This document shows positions 36,802 through 46,020 of a stretch of DNA of 64,000 nucleotides, in pieces. Numbering within the stretch: the first letter of the stretch is position 1; each line of letters starts with the position of its first letter. The stretch comes from Nocardia sienata NBRC 100364. Its GTDB lineage: Bacteria > Actinomycetota > Actinomycetes > Mycobacteriales > Mycobacteriaceae. Below the pieces are notes generated by a model. It had not been told where the DNA came from. It made no database searches and saw nothing but the letters and a program-made list of their open reading frames with translations. Where the stretch lies: the NCBI RefSeq assembly GCF_001613205.1, contig NZ_BDBX01000002.1:91313-155312 (forward strand), given 5' to 3'. A program made the position numbers and the translations under genes.

Positions 36802-39257
36802 GGCTGTTCTCCCACTGGCTCGGGGGTTTCGGTGGCGAAAGCCGTCCGGCCACCGACGGTTTCCGGCAGGGAGGTGCCGACGGGGCGTGACGCCGTGGTG
36901 GTGGGGGCCGGCGCAGGGCCGCGGGTATCGGCGGCGAGCACAGTGATCCGGGCGGCCGCGGTTTTGAAGATCGGTTGTTTGGAGGCCGGGTCCCAGTCGG
37001 TGACGGTGAGTTCGTTGGCGGCACGGTCGTGCTCGGTACTCGCTGCGGTGGTGGCATCCCAGTAGCCGTAGTGGAAGGGCACGAACAGCACCCCGGGCCG
37101 GATTCCGCAGATGCGGGCCTTGGCGCGCAGGACTCCACGCGGGGTACCGATCTCGAGCAGGCCTCCCTCGGTGACACCCGCGGCGTGGGCGTCGTCGGGT
37201 GAGATCTCCACCCACACCTGCGGCGCGGCCGTCTGGAGCTGGGGTGCCCGGGCGGTTTTGGTGCGGGTGTGGAAGTGGTAGAGGGTGCGGCCGGTGGTGA
37301 GGACGAACGGATAGTCGGGGCTCGGGGGCTCGTGCGGGGTGAGGTACCCGGCCGCTTTGATGATCGCTTTACCGGAGGGGTTCATCGCCCGGTATTCGGT
37401 GGGTTCGACCGGCGCCCCGGTGACCAGATCTTTTCCGTAGGCTTCGCAATAGTCCGGTGCGGCCCAGAATTCGCCTCCGGCGTACAGGCGTTCGGTCCCG
37501 TCGGGGTGTTCGGTATTGCACGGCCATTGGATTCCGCTGCCGCCGCGGAGCTTGTCGTAGCTGATACCGGTGTAGTCGCAGGGGCGTCCGGCGCTGCACT
37601 TCTTCCAGGCCTCGAACGCGGATTCCGGATCGTGCCATGAAGGCAGGGGCTCGCCGTCGCGGTCGCGAAAGTCCATGCGGCGTGCGTAGTCGAGGAATAT
37701 GTCGAGGTCGGCTTTCGCTTCGCCCGGCGGCTCGATCGCCTTGTCGGACAGGTGCACGGTGCGGTCGGCGTTGGTGAAGGTTCCGGTCTTCTCACCCCAG
37801 GTCGCCGCCGGCAGTACGACGTCGGCGAGCGCTGTGGTCTCGGTGTGGAATATGTCCTGGACGACGACGAACAGGCGTTGCTGGGCCAGGATCGAGCGGA
37901 TCCGGCCGAGCTCGGGCATGGATACCGCCGGGTTGGTGGCGCTGATCCACAACATCCGCACCGATCCCTGTTCGGCATACCGCAGCATCTGCATGGCATG
38001 GGTGGGTGGGGCATAGTGCGGGATCTGATCGATATCGATATTCCACAGCCGGGCCAGCTCGGCGATATGGGCGTCGTTGTTCCAGTTCCGGAATCCGGCG
38101 AGGTCGCCGTCGGCACCGCATTCGCGAGTGTTCTGCGCGGTCGGCTGGCCGTTCATCTGCAGCACCCCCCGCCCGGGCTCGCCCAGCATCCCGCGGATCA
38201 GATGCAGGTTGTTGACCTGCACGGCCGCCGCGGTGGCCTGATGTGACTGGTAGAAGCCCTGCAACACCGTCGACAGCAATGCTTCGGAAGTTCCCAGCAG
38301 CCGGGCGGCCCGGCGGATATCGTCGGCGGGTACTCCGCAGATCCCGGCAACTTTTTCGGGCGGGTATCCGGTGACACGGTCACGCAATTCGTCGAAGCCC
38401 ACGGTGTGCCGGTCGATGTAGTCGTGATCGATCCAGTCGTTGCCGATGATCTCGTGCAGAATCCCGTTCATCAAAGCGACGTTGGTGCCCGGTAACGGCG
38501 CCAGATGCACGGTGGCATGCTCTGCGACCGCGGTCGAGCGGGGATCGACGCAGACGAGCGCCGGGGGATTGTCGCCGGCGAGGCGATCCAGTACCCGGGC
38601 CCACAGCATGGGCTGGGTTTCTGCCATGTTGTGACCGAACAGTGCGATCACATCGGCGTGGTCTATGTCGGCGTAGGACCCGGGCTGTCCATCGCAGGCG
38701 AATGATTCCTTCAGCGCCTGGGCCGCTGTCGCCGTGCACAGCCGGGTGTTGCCGTCGACGTGGTTGGTGCCGATGGCGCCGTGTGCGATGACTCCCAGGG
38801 TGTAGTACTCCTCGAGGAACAGTTGGCCGCTGGTGTAGAAACCGATGGCGCTCGGCCCCTGATCGGACAGCAGGTATTTGCTGTGTTCGACGACGCGTGT
38901 CATGGCTGTGTCCCAGTCGGTGGCGATCAGTTCGCCGTTCTCCCGAACCAGGGGACGGGTGAGACGTTCCGGGGAGGAATTGGCCTGCCAGCCGAACAGG
39001 TCCTTGGGCCCCAGACGACCACGGTTGACCCGGTCCACGGCCCGGCCGCGCACCCCGACCATGCGGCCGTCCTTGACCGCGATATCGAGTGCGTCGCCGT
39101 TGGAATGCAGGATGGATGCCGTCTGCACCCAGTGGTCGACGTCCTCGGCGGCGAGGCCCTCACCCAAGTGTGTATCCACCCGCGCCGGCCACTGCCGGCC
39201 CGCGCCGTAGGGGGTACGGCTACCCCATGGGTCGGCAATTCGATCCCTGGCCACCAT
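36798..39257 (-). CDS. Molybdopterin-dependent oxidoreductase without N-terminal Fe-S cysteines, 819 residues
   Basis: It has the fold of nitrate-reductase/formate-dehydrogenase-type molybdopterin enzymes: GPSAIGFYTSGQLFLEEYY, GHNMAETQPMLWARVLDR, QMNGQPTAQNTRECGADGD, LPAATWGEKTGTFTNADRTV and a C-terminal dinucleotide-binding domain (TGRTLYHFHTRTKT). The N-terminal segment that normally carries CxxCxxxC for a 4Fe-4S cluster reads QTASILHSNGDALDIAVKDG; no cysteine occurs in roughly the first 150 residues. The substrate is unknown. The assumed start is ATG 39257, with weak ribosome-binding support. The 3' end overlaps the 159-residue gene by four bases. Confidence 0.88.
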   Translation of the reverse strand: MVARDRIADPWGSRTPYGAGRQWPARVDTHLGEGLAAEDVDHWVQTASILHSNGDALDIAVKDGRMVGVRGRAVDRVNRGRLGPKDLFGWQANSSPERLTRPLVRENGELIATDWDTAMTRVVEHSKYLLSDQGPSAIGFYTSGQLFLEEYYTLGVIAHGAIGTNHVDGNTRLCTATAAQALKESFACDGQPGSYADIDHADVIALFGHNMAETQPMLWARVLDRLAGDNPPALVCVDPRSTAVAEHATVHLAPLPGTNVALMNGILHEIIGNDWIDHDYIDRHTVGFDELRDRVTGYPPEKVAGICGVPADDIRRAARLLGTSEALLSTVLQGFYQSHQATAAAVQVNNLHLIRGMLGEPGRGVLQMNGQPTAQNTRECGADGDLAGFRNWNNDAHIAELARLWNIDIDQIPHYAPPTHAMQMLRYAEQGSVRMLWISATNPAVSMPELGRIRSILAQQRLFVVVQDIFHTETTALADVVLPAATWGEKTGTFTNADRTVHLSDKAIEPPGEAKADLDIFLDYARRMDFRDRDGEPLPSWHDPESAFEAWKKCSAGRPCDYTGISYDKLRGGSGIQWPCNTEHPDGTERLYAGGEFWAAPDYCEAYGKDLVTGAPVEPTEYRAMNPSGKAIIKAAGYLTPHEPPSPDYPFVLTTGRTLYHFHTRTKTARAPQLQTAAPQVWVEISPDDAHAAGVTEGGLLEIGTPRGVLRAKARICGIRPGVLFVPFHYGYWDATTAASTEHDRAANELTVTDWDPASKQPIFKTAAARITVLAADTRGPAPAPTTTASRPVGTSLPETVGGRTAFATETPEPVGEQP

Positions 39258-39377
39258 GCCCGCCGCTTACCCGGCATCGTCGTCGGACAAACCGGCCGGG
39301 TACCGGAAGGGCGCCCGGGTAACGCGCTGAGCTGCCGGTCCGCGCGCCGCGCCGACGGAGTCCGGCACCGCGCGTTG

Positions 39378-39746
39378 CTAGGTGGTCTTCCGCTTCTTCT
39401 GGTCGGGATCGATCTCGTCGGCGCGCTGGAACTGCTGGTCCAGCTCATCGCGAGAGGCGGCGGCCTCACCCCGGTGTGCGGCTGCCTGTTGCTGGAGGCC
39501 GGTCGCCCGGGCTTTCTGGGCATCGGCTTCGGCCGCGGCCGCCCGGGCTTTGGCCGCGGTCTCGTCGGCGAGCGCTTCGCGCTGTCCGACCCGGTGTGCG
39601 CGTTCGGACGCCGCGTCGCGCATTCTCTCCGCCTCGATGCGGCGGTGTTCTCGGCGTTTGTTCGTGGCCGCCCAGATCAGTGCGGCGACGATCAGGATTA
39701 CGACCACCGCGATCACAACGATCGCGACAATTGTGCTGGTTGCCAT
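39378..39746 (-). CDS. Small membrane protein with Ala/Glu-rich coiled coil, 122 residues
   Basis: One N-terminal membrane helix (IVAIVVIAVVVILIVAALIW) is followed by a long charged, alanine-rich helix (about residues 30-100) and a lysine-rich tail. The C-terminal part should be cytosolic if the basic residues after the helix follow the positive-inside rule. ATG 39746 has GTGAGGAA upstream. Such proteins are common in mycobacteria and Nocardia; the function is unknown. Confidence 0.82.
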   Translation of the reverse strand: MATSTIVAIVVIAVVVILIVAALIWAATNKRREHRRIEAERMRDAASERAHRVGQREALADETAAKARAAAAEADAQKARATGLQQQAAAHRGEAAASRDELDQQFQRADEIDPDQKKRKTT

Positions 39747-39844
39747 TTCTGTTCCTCACCTCGCGTGTGATTCGTCAATGGCATCGATGGACAGTGGACA
39801 TCGGCCGACGACGGGCGGGCTCGCCCGGCACCTCTTCGACGGCG

Positions 39845-40000
39845 TCAGTAGTAGTGGCGTCGCCCGCCGACCGCGCGCCCCATCGACCCCAGTGCCAGGA
39901 GCACCAGCCCGATGATGAGAACGATGATTCCGATGATCCACAGGATCTGGATATTGAACAGGAATCCGATGATCAACAGGATGAGTCCGAGAATGATCAC
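39845..40000 (-). CDS. DUF6131-type micro membrane protein, 51 residues
   Basis: The minus-strand GTG at 40000 opens a 51-residue frame. It begins VIILGLILLIIGFLFNIQIL, continues with a second hydrophobic helix (WIIGIIVLIIGLVLLALGSM), and ends GRAVGGRRHYY. This matches the short, two-helix DUF6131 proteins of actinobacteria. An AGG lies eight bases upstream. It is about 100 bases upstream of the coiled-coil membrane protein on the same strand. The function is unknown. Confidence 0.8.
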   Translation of the reverse strand: MIILGLILLIIGFLFNIQILWIIGIIVLIIGLVLLALGSMGRAVGGRRHYY

Positions 40001-40653
40001 GACAGGACCTGAATTCGGTGTCGGGAATTATGGGACCAGAGGCCGCTGGGTAGCCCGGCCGTCGGTATCGAATGCGCCGGCGTGCGCATATCCGCACGGC
40101 GCTGCGGCCTCGAGAGGCCAGGAGCCGCGACGGGTATCCGCTGCGTGCTCGCGCGCGCCGGGGACGCGGCTGTGCGGGAGCGTGCTGCCGAGGGCTGGAG
40201 CCAACGGGCTGTCGGCCGGCCCGATGAGAGAAGGAAGCGGTCGATTTCGCGGCAGGCCGATGCGGTGAAGTCGGCGACATACGCGAGCGCCATGGCTTTG
40301 CCGGTCACGGCTTCCGCGCTGTTCATATCGCTCACCACACCCACCACCAGCTGCAACGAGCTCGACGTTCCAGATCTTCAGTAGACGCCTGGCCCTCGGC
40401 AAAGTCAACGTCGTAGGGCGCCGCCGTCGGCGGGCTCGGCCCCGACGCGGCATCGAGGTCGCAGGCTCGCCGCACGACGAACGCTATTTCCTCCTGGCAC
40501 CGCCAGCTCTGCCGAGCGGGGGTTCGAGCGCATCGATGGCCGCCGCCACCCGGCGACTCGCCGGGCTGCGCGCGGTGCCGGCCTCCGATGGCGGCCGGCG
40601 GTCCGTCGAGAGCGCATGATCGATAGGGGGCCATCGGCGCTCGAGGAGGATCT
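40001..40653. other. Gene-free stretch, 653 bases
   Basis: No convincing gene. Several frames are open for 70-140 codons by virtue of high GC but show no motif or ribosome-binding site. Confidence 0.4.
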
Positions 40654-41691
40654 ATGCGCAGTCCATCGGTCCACGTCGCCTCGCTGTGGCAGGGTGAGGA
40701 GATCTATCGCAGCGAACTCGGCACGCTGACCCGGCTCACCGCCGACAACTTCCCGATCCTGGCGGGGCTCTCGATCAAACGGCTCGCGCTGGCTCCCGGA
40801 GCGTTCCGGGAACCGCACTGGCATGCCAATGCCACCGAGCTCACCTACTGCACGGCCGGCCGGGCGCTGGTCTCGGTCCTCGACGACGGCAGCCGTTTCT
40901 CCTCGTTCCTCGTCGCCGCGGGCGAGATGTTCCATATCGACTCCGGTGCCCTGCACCATGTCGAGAACATCGGCGACACCGACGCCGAGTTCATCCTGGC
41001 CTTCCGGCACGAACGGCCCGAGGACTTCGGCCTCAGCGCCGCCGTCGGTGCGATGACCGATGCCGTGCTGGGCAATACCTACGATCTGCCCGCGGCGGCC
41101 TTCGCCGATATCCGCCGCACCACGACCGCACGCCTGGTGGCGCGCCGCGACGGCGAGCCGGACATTCCCGCCGGCGCCCACTTCGGCGACCCGCACCATT
41201 TCGCCGTCGAGGCGATGCCGGCTCCGGTCGACTCCCCGGTCGGCTCCGCGCGCACCGCCCGCCGGCAGTTCTGGCCCGCCCTGCACGATATCTCGATGTA
41301 CTCGCTGCGGGTGCGCGAGGACGGTATGCGCGAACCGCACTGGCATCCGGTTACCGCCGAAATGGGCTATGTCCACCAGGGTTCGGCGCGGATGACCATC
41401 ATGGACCCCGACGGGCACCTGGACACCTACACGGTGAACGAGGGCGAGGTGTACTTCGTCCCGCGCGCCTACCCGCACCATATCGAGGTGGTCGACGCCC
41501 CTCGGGTGCACCTGCTGATCTTCTTCGATCAGCCGACCCCGGCCGATATCGGGTACCGCGCGTCCATGAGCGCCTATTCCCGCAAGGTCTTGGCGGGGAC
41601 CTTCGGCATCGCTACGGACGAACTGCCGGAACTACCGTTCACCCCGACCGACCCCCTGATCGTGACACGGAACAATCCGCTCGACCCCTGA
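40654..41691 (+). CDS. Bicupin, oxalate-decarboxylase-like, 345 residues
   Basis: Two cupin domains each carry a metal site. The first is PHWHANATELTYCTAG with HHVEN as the later histidine; the second is PHWHPVTAEMGYVHQG with HHIEVV. The spacing G-x5-HxH-x4-E-x6-G fits the oxalate decarboxylase/bicupin family (Mn-dependent conversion of oxalate to formate and CO2). It has no signal peptide. GAGGAGG lies just before ATG 40654. Activity on oxalate is plausible but not proven by sequence. Confidence 0.85.
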   Translation: MRSPSVHVASLWQGEEIYRSELGTLTRLTADNFPILAGLSIKRLALAPGAFREPHWHANATELTYCTAGRALVSVLDDGSRFSSFLVAAGEMFHIDSGALHHVENIGDTDAEFILAFRHERPEDFGLSAAVGAMTDAVLGNTYDLPAAAFADIRRTTTARLVARRDGEPDIPAGAHFGDPHHFAVEAMPAPVDSPVGSARTARRQFWPALHDISMYSLRVREDGMREPHWHPVTAEMGYVHQGSARMTIMDPDGHLDTYTVNEGEVYFVPRAYPHHIEVVDAPRVHLLIFFDQPTPADIGYRASMSAYSRKVLAGTFGIATDELPELPFTPTDPLIVTRNNPLDP

Positions 41692-41767
41692 ACCGGCCCG
41701 TCACCGGGCGGTTCCGCCGGGGACCGGGCGCGTGACCCGCCACAGGTGTACGCCGGCCGCTCCCGGT

Positions 41768-42970
41768 TCAGCGCGCGGCGGCGCGGCGGGCGGCGCCGAC
41801 CGCGCGTTTCGCGATGGCCCAACGGTGCACCTCGGAGGGCCCGTCGTAGATCCGGAACGGCCGGACCTCACGTGAGAGCCGGGCGAGGGGCAGGTCATCG
41901 GAGACACCCAGCCCGCCGCAGAGCTGGATGCTGCGGTCGACGACCCGGAAGATGGCCTCGGCGGCGAAGGTTTTGGCGATGGAGGTCGCGTTACCGGCCT
42001 GCCGGCCGTTGTCCAGTTCCCAGCACGCCCGCACCAGCAGAGCCCGGGTGGCCGCGATATCGATCTCGTTGTCGGCCACCATCTTCTGTGCGAGACCGAG
42101 ATTACCGACGACCGAACCGAAGCCCTCGCGTTCGGCGACGTATGCGACGGCGACATCGTGGGCCCGGCGGCAGGCGCCGAGCCAGCGCATCACATGGGTC
42201 ATCCGGGCCGGTCCCAGCCGGACCTGTGCGTATTCGAAACCGCGGTCGACGGCACCGAGGACCGCGTCGTCGGGCACGAACAGGTCCTCGAAGAAGACCT
42301 CGCAGTGCCCGCCGATCATGGCACGGTCCAGGGTGCCGATATGGCGGCCGACACGCAGGCCGGGGGTGTCGGCGGGCGCGAGAAACATGGTGGCGCCGCC
42401 GCGCTGACCCGGTTCACCGGAGGTGCGGGCCATGATGATGAAGAAACCGGCACCGTCGGCGCCGGTGATGAAGTGTTTGTGGCCGTTGATCCGCCAGCCG
42501 CCGTCCACCTTCGCCGCCCGGGTGGCCAGAGCGGCGGGATCCGAGCCGGCGCCGGGGGCGGGTTCGGTCATCGCGAAGGCGGAACGCAGGTCACCGCGAG
42601 CCAGCGGTTCCAGGTAGCGGGCTTTCTGCTCGGGGTCGGCGATATGCGCGAGCATGTGCACATTGCCCTCGTCGGGCGCGGCGATATTCAGCGCCGTCGG
42701 GCCGAACAGCGAATACCCGGCTTCCTCGAAGACCGGCGCACGATCGGACATGGACAGCCCGTGCCCGCCGTATTCCACCGGGGCATGCGGAGCGAATACC
42801 CCGGCCGCCCGCGCCTGCTCCTGCAGGGCGACCCGCAGCTCGTCGCCGCCGGCCGCGGTGATATCGCCACCGTTGTCGTCTTCCACCGGCAGGACCGACT
42901 CCCGGACGAAGACACGGGTGCGCTCCACCAAGGCTTCTACGTCGGCGGAATAGGTGAGATCGATCGGCAT
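41768..42970 (-). CDS. ACAD10/11-like acyl-CoA dehydrogenase, 400 residues
   Basis: A full acyl-CoA dehydrogenase: FAMTEPAPGAGSDPAALATR and GHKHFITGADGAGFFIIMAR for flavin and substrate, IQLCGGLGVSDDLPLAR, and the C-terminal FRIYDGPSEVHRWAIAKR. The DGPSEVH motif, in place of EGTxQ, marks the ACAD10/ACAD11 group, which acts on phosphorylated 4-hydroxyacyl-CoA. ATG 42970 has AGGAGG six bases upstream. It is divergent from an XRE-TetR regulator, with a perfect palindrome GAGCGATCGCTC between them. Confidence 0.9.
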   Translation of the reverse strand: MPIDLTYSADVEALVERTRVFVRESVLPVEDDNGGDITAAGGDELRVALQEQARAAGVFAPHAPVEYGGHGLSMSDRAPVFEEAGYSLFGPTALNIAAPDEGNVHMLAHIADPEQKARYLEPLARGDLRSAFAMTEPAPGAGSDPAALATRAAKVDGGWRINGHKHFITGADGAGFFIIMARTSGEPGQRGGATMFLAPADTPGLRVGRHIGTLDRAMIGGHCEVFFEDLFVPDDAVLGAVDRGFEYAQVRLGPARMTHVMRWLGACRRAHDVAVAYVAEREGFGSVVGNLGLAQKMVADNEIDIAATRALLVRACWELDNGRQAGNATSIAKTFAAEAIFRVVDRSIQLCGGLGVSDDLPLARLSREVRPFRIYDGPSEVHRWAIAKRAVGAARRAAAR

Positions 42971-43009
42971 CGCAATCCTCCTGGCGTTCCGGCGGATCGC
43001 TGAACAACC

Positions 43010-43021
43010 GAGCGATCGCTC
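43010..43021. promoter_or_regulatory. Perfect 12-bp palindrome GAGCGATCGCTC
   Basis: It lies 40 bases upstream of the dehydrogenase start, in the intergenic region shared with the XRE-TetR gene. A half-site (GATCGCT) recurs about 15 bases closer to the dehydrogenase. It is the likely operator of the regulator at 43125. Confidence 0.55.
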
Positions 43022-43124
43022 CGAATGAACACTCTCATCGGCGCGGTCGGATGTCAAAAAATGCGTTCAGCTGCATGTACGACGCACCGCGGCGTTCGGG
43101 AGGTGTTCGGTTATCCTGAACATC

Positions 43125-44018
43125 ATGCCGGACCCGATCGCCGACGCCCCGTTACCGCCGCACGAGGCGATCCGGGCGGCGCGCCGCCGGGGCGGACTGT
43201 CGCTACGCGAGGTCGCGCGGCGGATCGGCGTGAGCCCGGCGACATTGAGCGCGCTGGAGAACGGGCACACCGGTCTCTCCGTCGACCGTCTCACCGATCT
43301 GGCCGACGCCCTCGGCGTCCCCGCGCGGGATCTGCTCGGCGGCTCCGGTGCGGCGCGCCCGGCGGTGCCGGTTTCACGCGACGCGGCCGTGCCGGGGGAG
43401 TGGCGGCAGTTCGGTCCGCCCGGATTCGATCCGGTACTCACCGCCGCGATCGCCTTGTTCGTGGAGATCGGCTACCACGGCACCACGGTGCGGGCGCTGG
43501 CGCGGCGCGCGGGGACCAGCGTGCCCGGCCTCTACCACCACTACCGCGACAAACAGGAAGTGCTGGTGCGCATCCTCGACCTCACCATGGACGATTTGCA
43601 CCGGCGGGTCCGCGGCGCGCGTGCCGAGGGCCGCGACGGCGTCGAACGGGTGCGGCTGATCGTGGAGGCGCTCGCGCTGTTCCACACCCACCGCCGGGAC
43701 CTGGGTTTCATCGGCGCCAGCGAGATGCGGAGCCTGCGGCCCGCCGACCGTGCCCGGATCGCCCGCTCGCGCCGGGAACTCCAGCAGATCCTCGACGACG
43801 AGATCGCCGCGGCCGCCGCCGCGGGCGGCCTCACCACCCCGCATCCGCGGGCGGCGGGGCGGGCGATCGCCACCATGTGCACGGGAATCGCCCAGTGGTA
43901 TCGGGAGGGCGGCGGCGCCACCGCGGAGGAGATCGCCGCCGAGTACGGGGAATTGGTCCTCGATATGCTCGGCGTCGCGGCGCGGCCCGGTGGGCCGGCG
44001 CCGCGGTCGCCGGCATAG
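43125..44018 (+). CDS. XRE-TetR fusion transcriptional regulator, 297 residues
   Basis: The N-terminal XRE domain (IRAARRRGGLSLREVARRIG, then SPATLSALENG) is fused to a TetR domain (ALFVEIGYHGTTVRALARRA, then SVPGLYHHYRDKQEVL) and a TetR ligand domain. No Shine-Dalgarno precedes ATG 43125, but TATCCT lies 8-13 bases before it (43112-43117), as expected for a leaderless mRNA. It is divergent from the ACAD10/11-like gene and paralogous to the regulator at 27064-27915, which sits beside the matching kinase gene. Confidence 0.9.
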   Translation: MPDPIADAPLPPHEAIRAARRRGGLSLREVARRIGVSPATLSALENGHTGLSVDRLTDLADALGVPARDLLGGSGAARPAVPVSRDAAVPGEWRQFGPPGFDPVLTAAIALFVEIGYHGTTVRALARRAGTSVPGLYHHYRDKQEVLVRILDLTMDDLHRRVRGARAEGRDGVERVRLIVEALALFHTHRRDLGFIGASEMRSLRPADRARIARSRRELQQILDDEIAAAAAAGGLTTPHPRAAGRAIATMCTGIAQWYREGGGATAEEIAAEYGELVLDMLGVAARPGGPAPRSPA

Positions 44019-44330
44019 TGACCGTGCGCTGTGCTTCCGGCTCCGGCCGGGCGAGGTCGACCCCGGCCTCGGAGAAGATTTCTCCGGACCCCCGCGCCTG
44101 AACGGGCCACCTGATCTGCGCCTCGGCGGTAATGGCGGCGCCGGATATCGGCAGCATCGGATTGGGATCGATGCCCTTGGCCTCGTCCCCGGTGAACTGC
44201 CATTCGACATCGCGTTCGACCGCGCCGGCGACTGGCCGGCCATTTTCTGAGGCGGCCGAGCCGGAAGGTTTGGATTCAGAGTGATCGAGACCGGCGACGC
44301 TACGCCGGTCGCTCCTTAACGTCTTTTCCA
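44019..44330. other. Gene-free leader/promoter region of the sulfur operon
   Basis: No gene is seen. A short perfect hairpin CCGGCG-ACGCTA-CGCCGG (44291-44308) precedes the S-box-like leader and may belong to it or end the upstream transcript. Confidence 0.4.
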
Positions 44331-44406
44331 GCATCCGGGAGACCGCCGTGGGGCGGCACCGGCCCGACGATGCCGCGGCCGGCCCCCGGCGCGGTGCGAT
44401 CCGGAG
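44331..44406 (+). ncRNA. S-box (SAM-I riboswitch)-like leader, core diverged
   Basis: The sequence contains GGCCCGACGATGCCGCGGC (44361-44379), close to the S-box core GGCCCGAUGAAGCC, then GCGGTGCGATCC, like GGUGCCAAUUCC, and GGGAGA at the 5' side. TCCGG (44334-44338) can pair with CCGGA (44401-44405), closing a P1-like helix. That helix contains the GGAG ribosome-binding site (44403-44406) of the first operon gene, which would give translational control. The GCAACC element that contacts SAM is changed (GCCGGCC), so ligand binding may be altered or lost. The gene content (organosulfur uptake and oxidation) is a typical S-box target. Confidence 0.45.
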
Positions 44407-44412
44407 AACTCG

Positions 44413-46020
44413 ATGAAACGATCCGTTGCCCTGTTCGGGGTATTCGCCGCAACCTTCGCCCTCGCGGCGTGCGGAGGCGGGGTGACCCAGACCGGTGTCA
44501 GCGGTCCGCCGCAGCCCGGCGGAACCCTGCGGTACGGACTCTCCCAGGCGCCGACCTGCTCCGATCCGGCGCAGAGCGGCACCAACCAGACGATCTACGT
44601 CACCCGCCAGATCGCCGACTCGCTGACCGATCAGGACCCGGAAACCGGTGTGCTCCGGCCCTGGCTGGCCGAGCGCTGGGAGGTGAGCCCGGACGCGCGA
44701 AACTTCACCTTCCATCTGCGCGACGGCGTGACCTTCAGCGACGGCACCCCGCTGACCGCGGAATCCGTCCGTGCCACGCTCGATTCGATCGTGCACGTAC
44801 TGGGCGGCGCCAAAGCGCCACTGGCGTCCACCTATCTCGCCGGCTATACCGGCACCGACGTAGTGGATCCGCGGACCGCGCGGGTGCGTTTCGGCACCCC
44901 GAATGTGCAGTTCCTGCAAGCGACGTCGACCCCGCAACTGGGGATTCTCGCCGCTGCCACCACCGCGAAGGAAGCCGAACAGCGCTGCCTTGGCGATACC
45001 ATCGGCAGCGGGCCGTTCACCTACGCCGAATACCGTCAGGGCGATTCGGTGACGCTCGCCAAACGCGCCGGATACCGCTGGGGTTCGGCGGTTTTCGCGC
45101 ATCAGGGTGAGGCGTATCTGGACCGGATCGAATTCACGGTCGTCCCGGAATCCGGGGTGCGCACGGGCAGCCTGGCGTCCGGTCAGCTGGACGCGACCAG
45201 CGACGCTCTGCCCCAGGACGCGCCGCAGATCGAGGCCGCGGGCGGACAGGTGGCCACCGCCTCCAACCCCGGGATCACCTTCGGTCTGCAACCGAATGTG
45301 ACGCGGGGCCCGCTGCGCGACCGCGCGGTACGCACCGCGCTGCTGTCCGCGGTCGACCGTCAGGAACTCGTCGATACGGTGCTGGGCCCGCAGTTCCGGC
45401 CCGCGACCAGCCCACTGGCCCACACGACGCCCGGCTACATCGATCTGAGCGGGGAGCTCGGCTTCGATATCGACGCGGCGAAGCGGGCGCTGGACGCGGC
45501 GGGCTGGGTCCCGGGTGGCGACGGTATCCGCGCCAAGAACGGTGAACGGTTGTCGTTCGGGGTGCTGTTCAGCGCGGCATTCGCCGGTAACCAGGCGATT
45601 CTGGAACTCCTCCAGCAGCAACTGCGGGGGGCGGGCGTGGAGTTGCGGCTGGAACCGGCCGCCAACGCCGACTACACCGTGCGGCAGAACACCAAGGATT
45701 TCGACACGATCTACTACAACGTGACCCGCGCCGACGGCGATATCCTGCGCACCAATTTCGGCCTCGATGCCCGCAACCTCAACGACCGCGGCGCGATCCC
45801 GCCGCTCGACGCCGCGCTGTCCGGCCAGCTGGCCACCGTCGACGGCGCGCAGCGGGGCCGGCTGATCGAACAGGCGCAGCGGCTGCTGCTCGACGAGGGA
45901 TTGTGGATCCCGACCATCGAACTCTCCCAGGCCATCGGGGTCGCGAACACGGTGCAGGGCTTGACCTTCGAGGCGTCGGCGCGGCTGCAGTTCTACGACA
46001 CCTGGCTGAGCGGCCGATGA
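44413..46020 (+). CDS. ABC transporter substrate-binding lipoprotein (peptide/nickel type), 535 residues
   Basis: A lipoprotein signal peptide with lipobox LAAC (cysteine at residue 20) is followed by a SBP_bac_5 (DppA/OppA/NikA) fold: LRDGVTFSDGTPLTAESVRA, IGSGPFTYAEY, RAVRTALLSAVDRQELVDTV. It captures the substrate outside the membrane for the two permeases downstream. ATG 44413 has GGAG six bases upstream. The link with flavin monooxygenases and an S-box-like leader suggests an organosulfur ligand rather than a peptide; that is inference. Confidence 0.93.
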   Translation: MKRSVALFGVFAATFALAACGGGVTQTGVSGPPQPGGTLRYGLSQAPTCSDPAQSGTNQTIYVTRQIADSLTDQDPETGVLRPWLAERWEVSPDARNFTFHLRDGVTFSDGTPLTAESVRATLDSIVHVLGGAKAPLASTYLAGYTGTDVVDPRTARVRFGTPNVQFLQATSTPQLGILAAATTAKEAEQRCLGDTIGSGPFTYAEYRQGDSVTLAKRAGYRWGSAVFAHQGEAYLDRIEFTVVPESGVRTGSLASGQLDATSDALPQDAPQIEAAGGQVATASNPGITFGLQPNVTRGPLRDRAVRTALLSAVDRQELVDTVLGPQFRPATSPLAHTTPGYIDLSGELGFDIDAAKRALDAAGWVPGGDGIRAKNGERLSFGVLFSAAFAGNQAILELLQQQLRGAGVELRLEPAANADYTVRQNTKDFDTIYYNVTRADGDILRTNFGLDARNLNDRGAIPPLDAALSGQLATVDGAQRGRLIEQAQRLLLDEGLWIPTIELSQAIGVANTVQGLTFEASARLQFYDTWLSGR

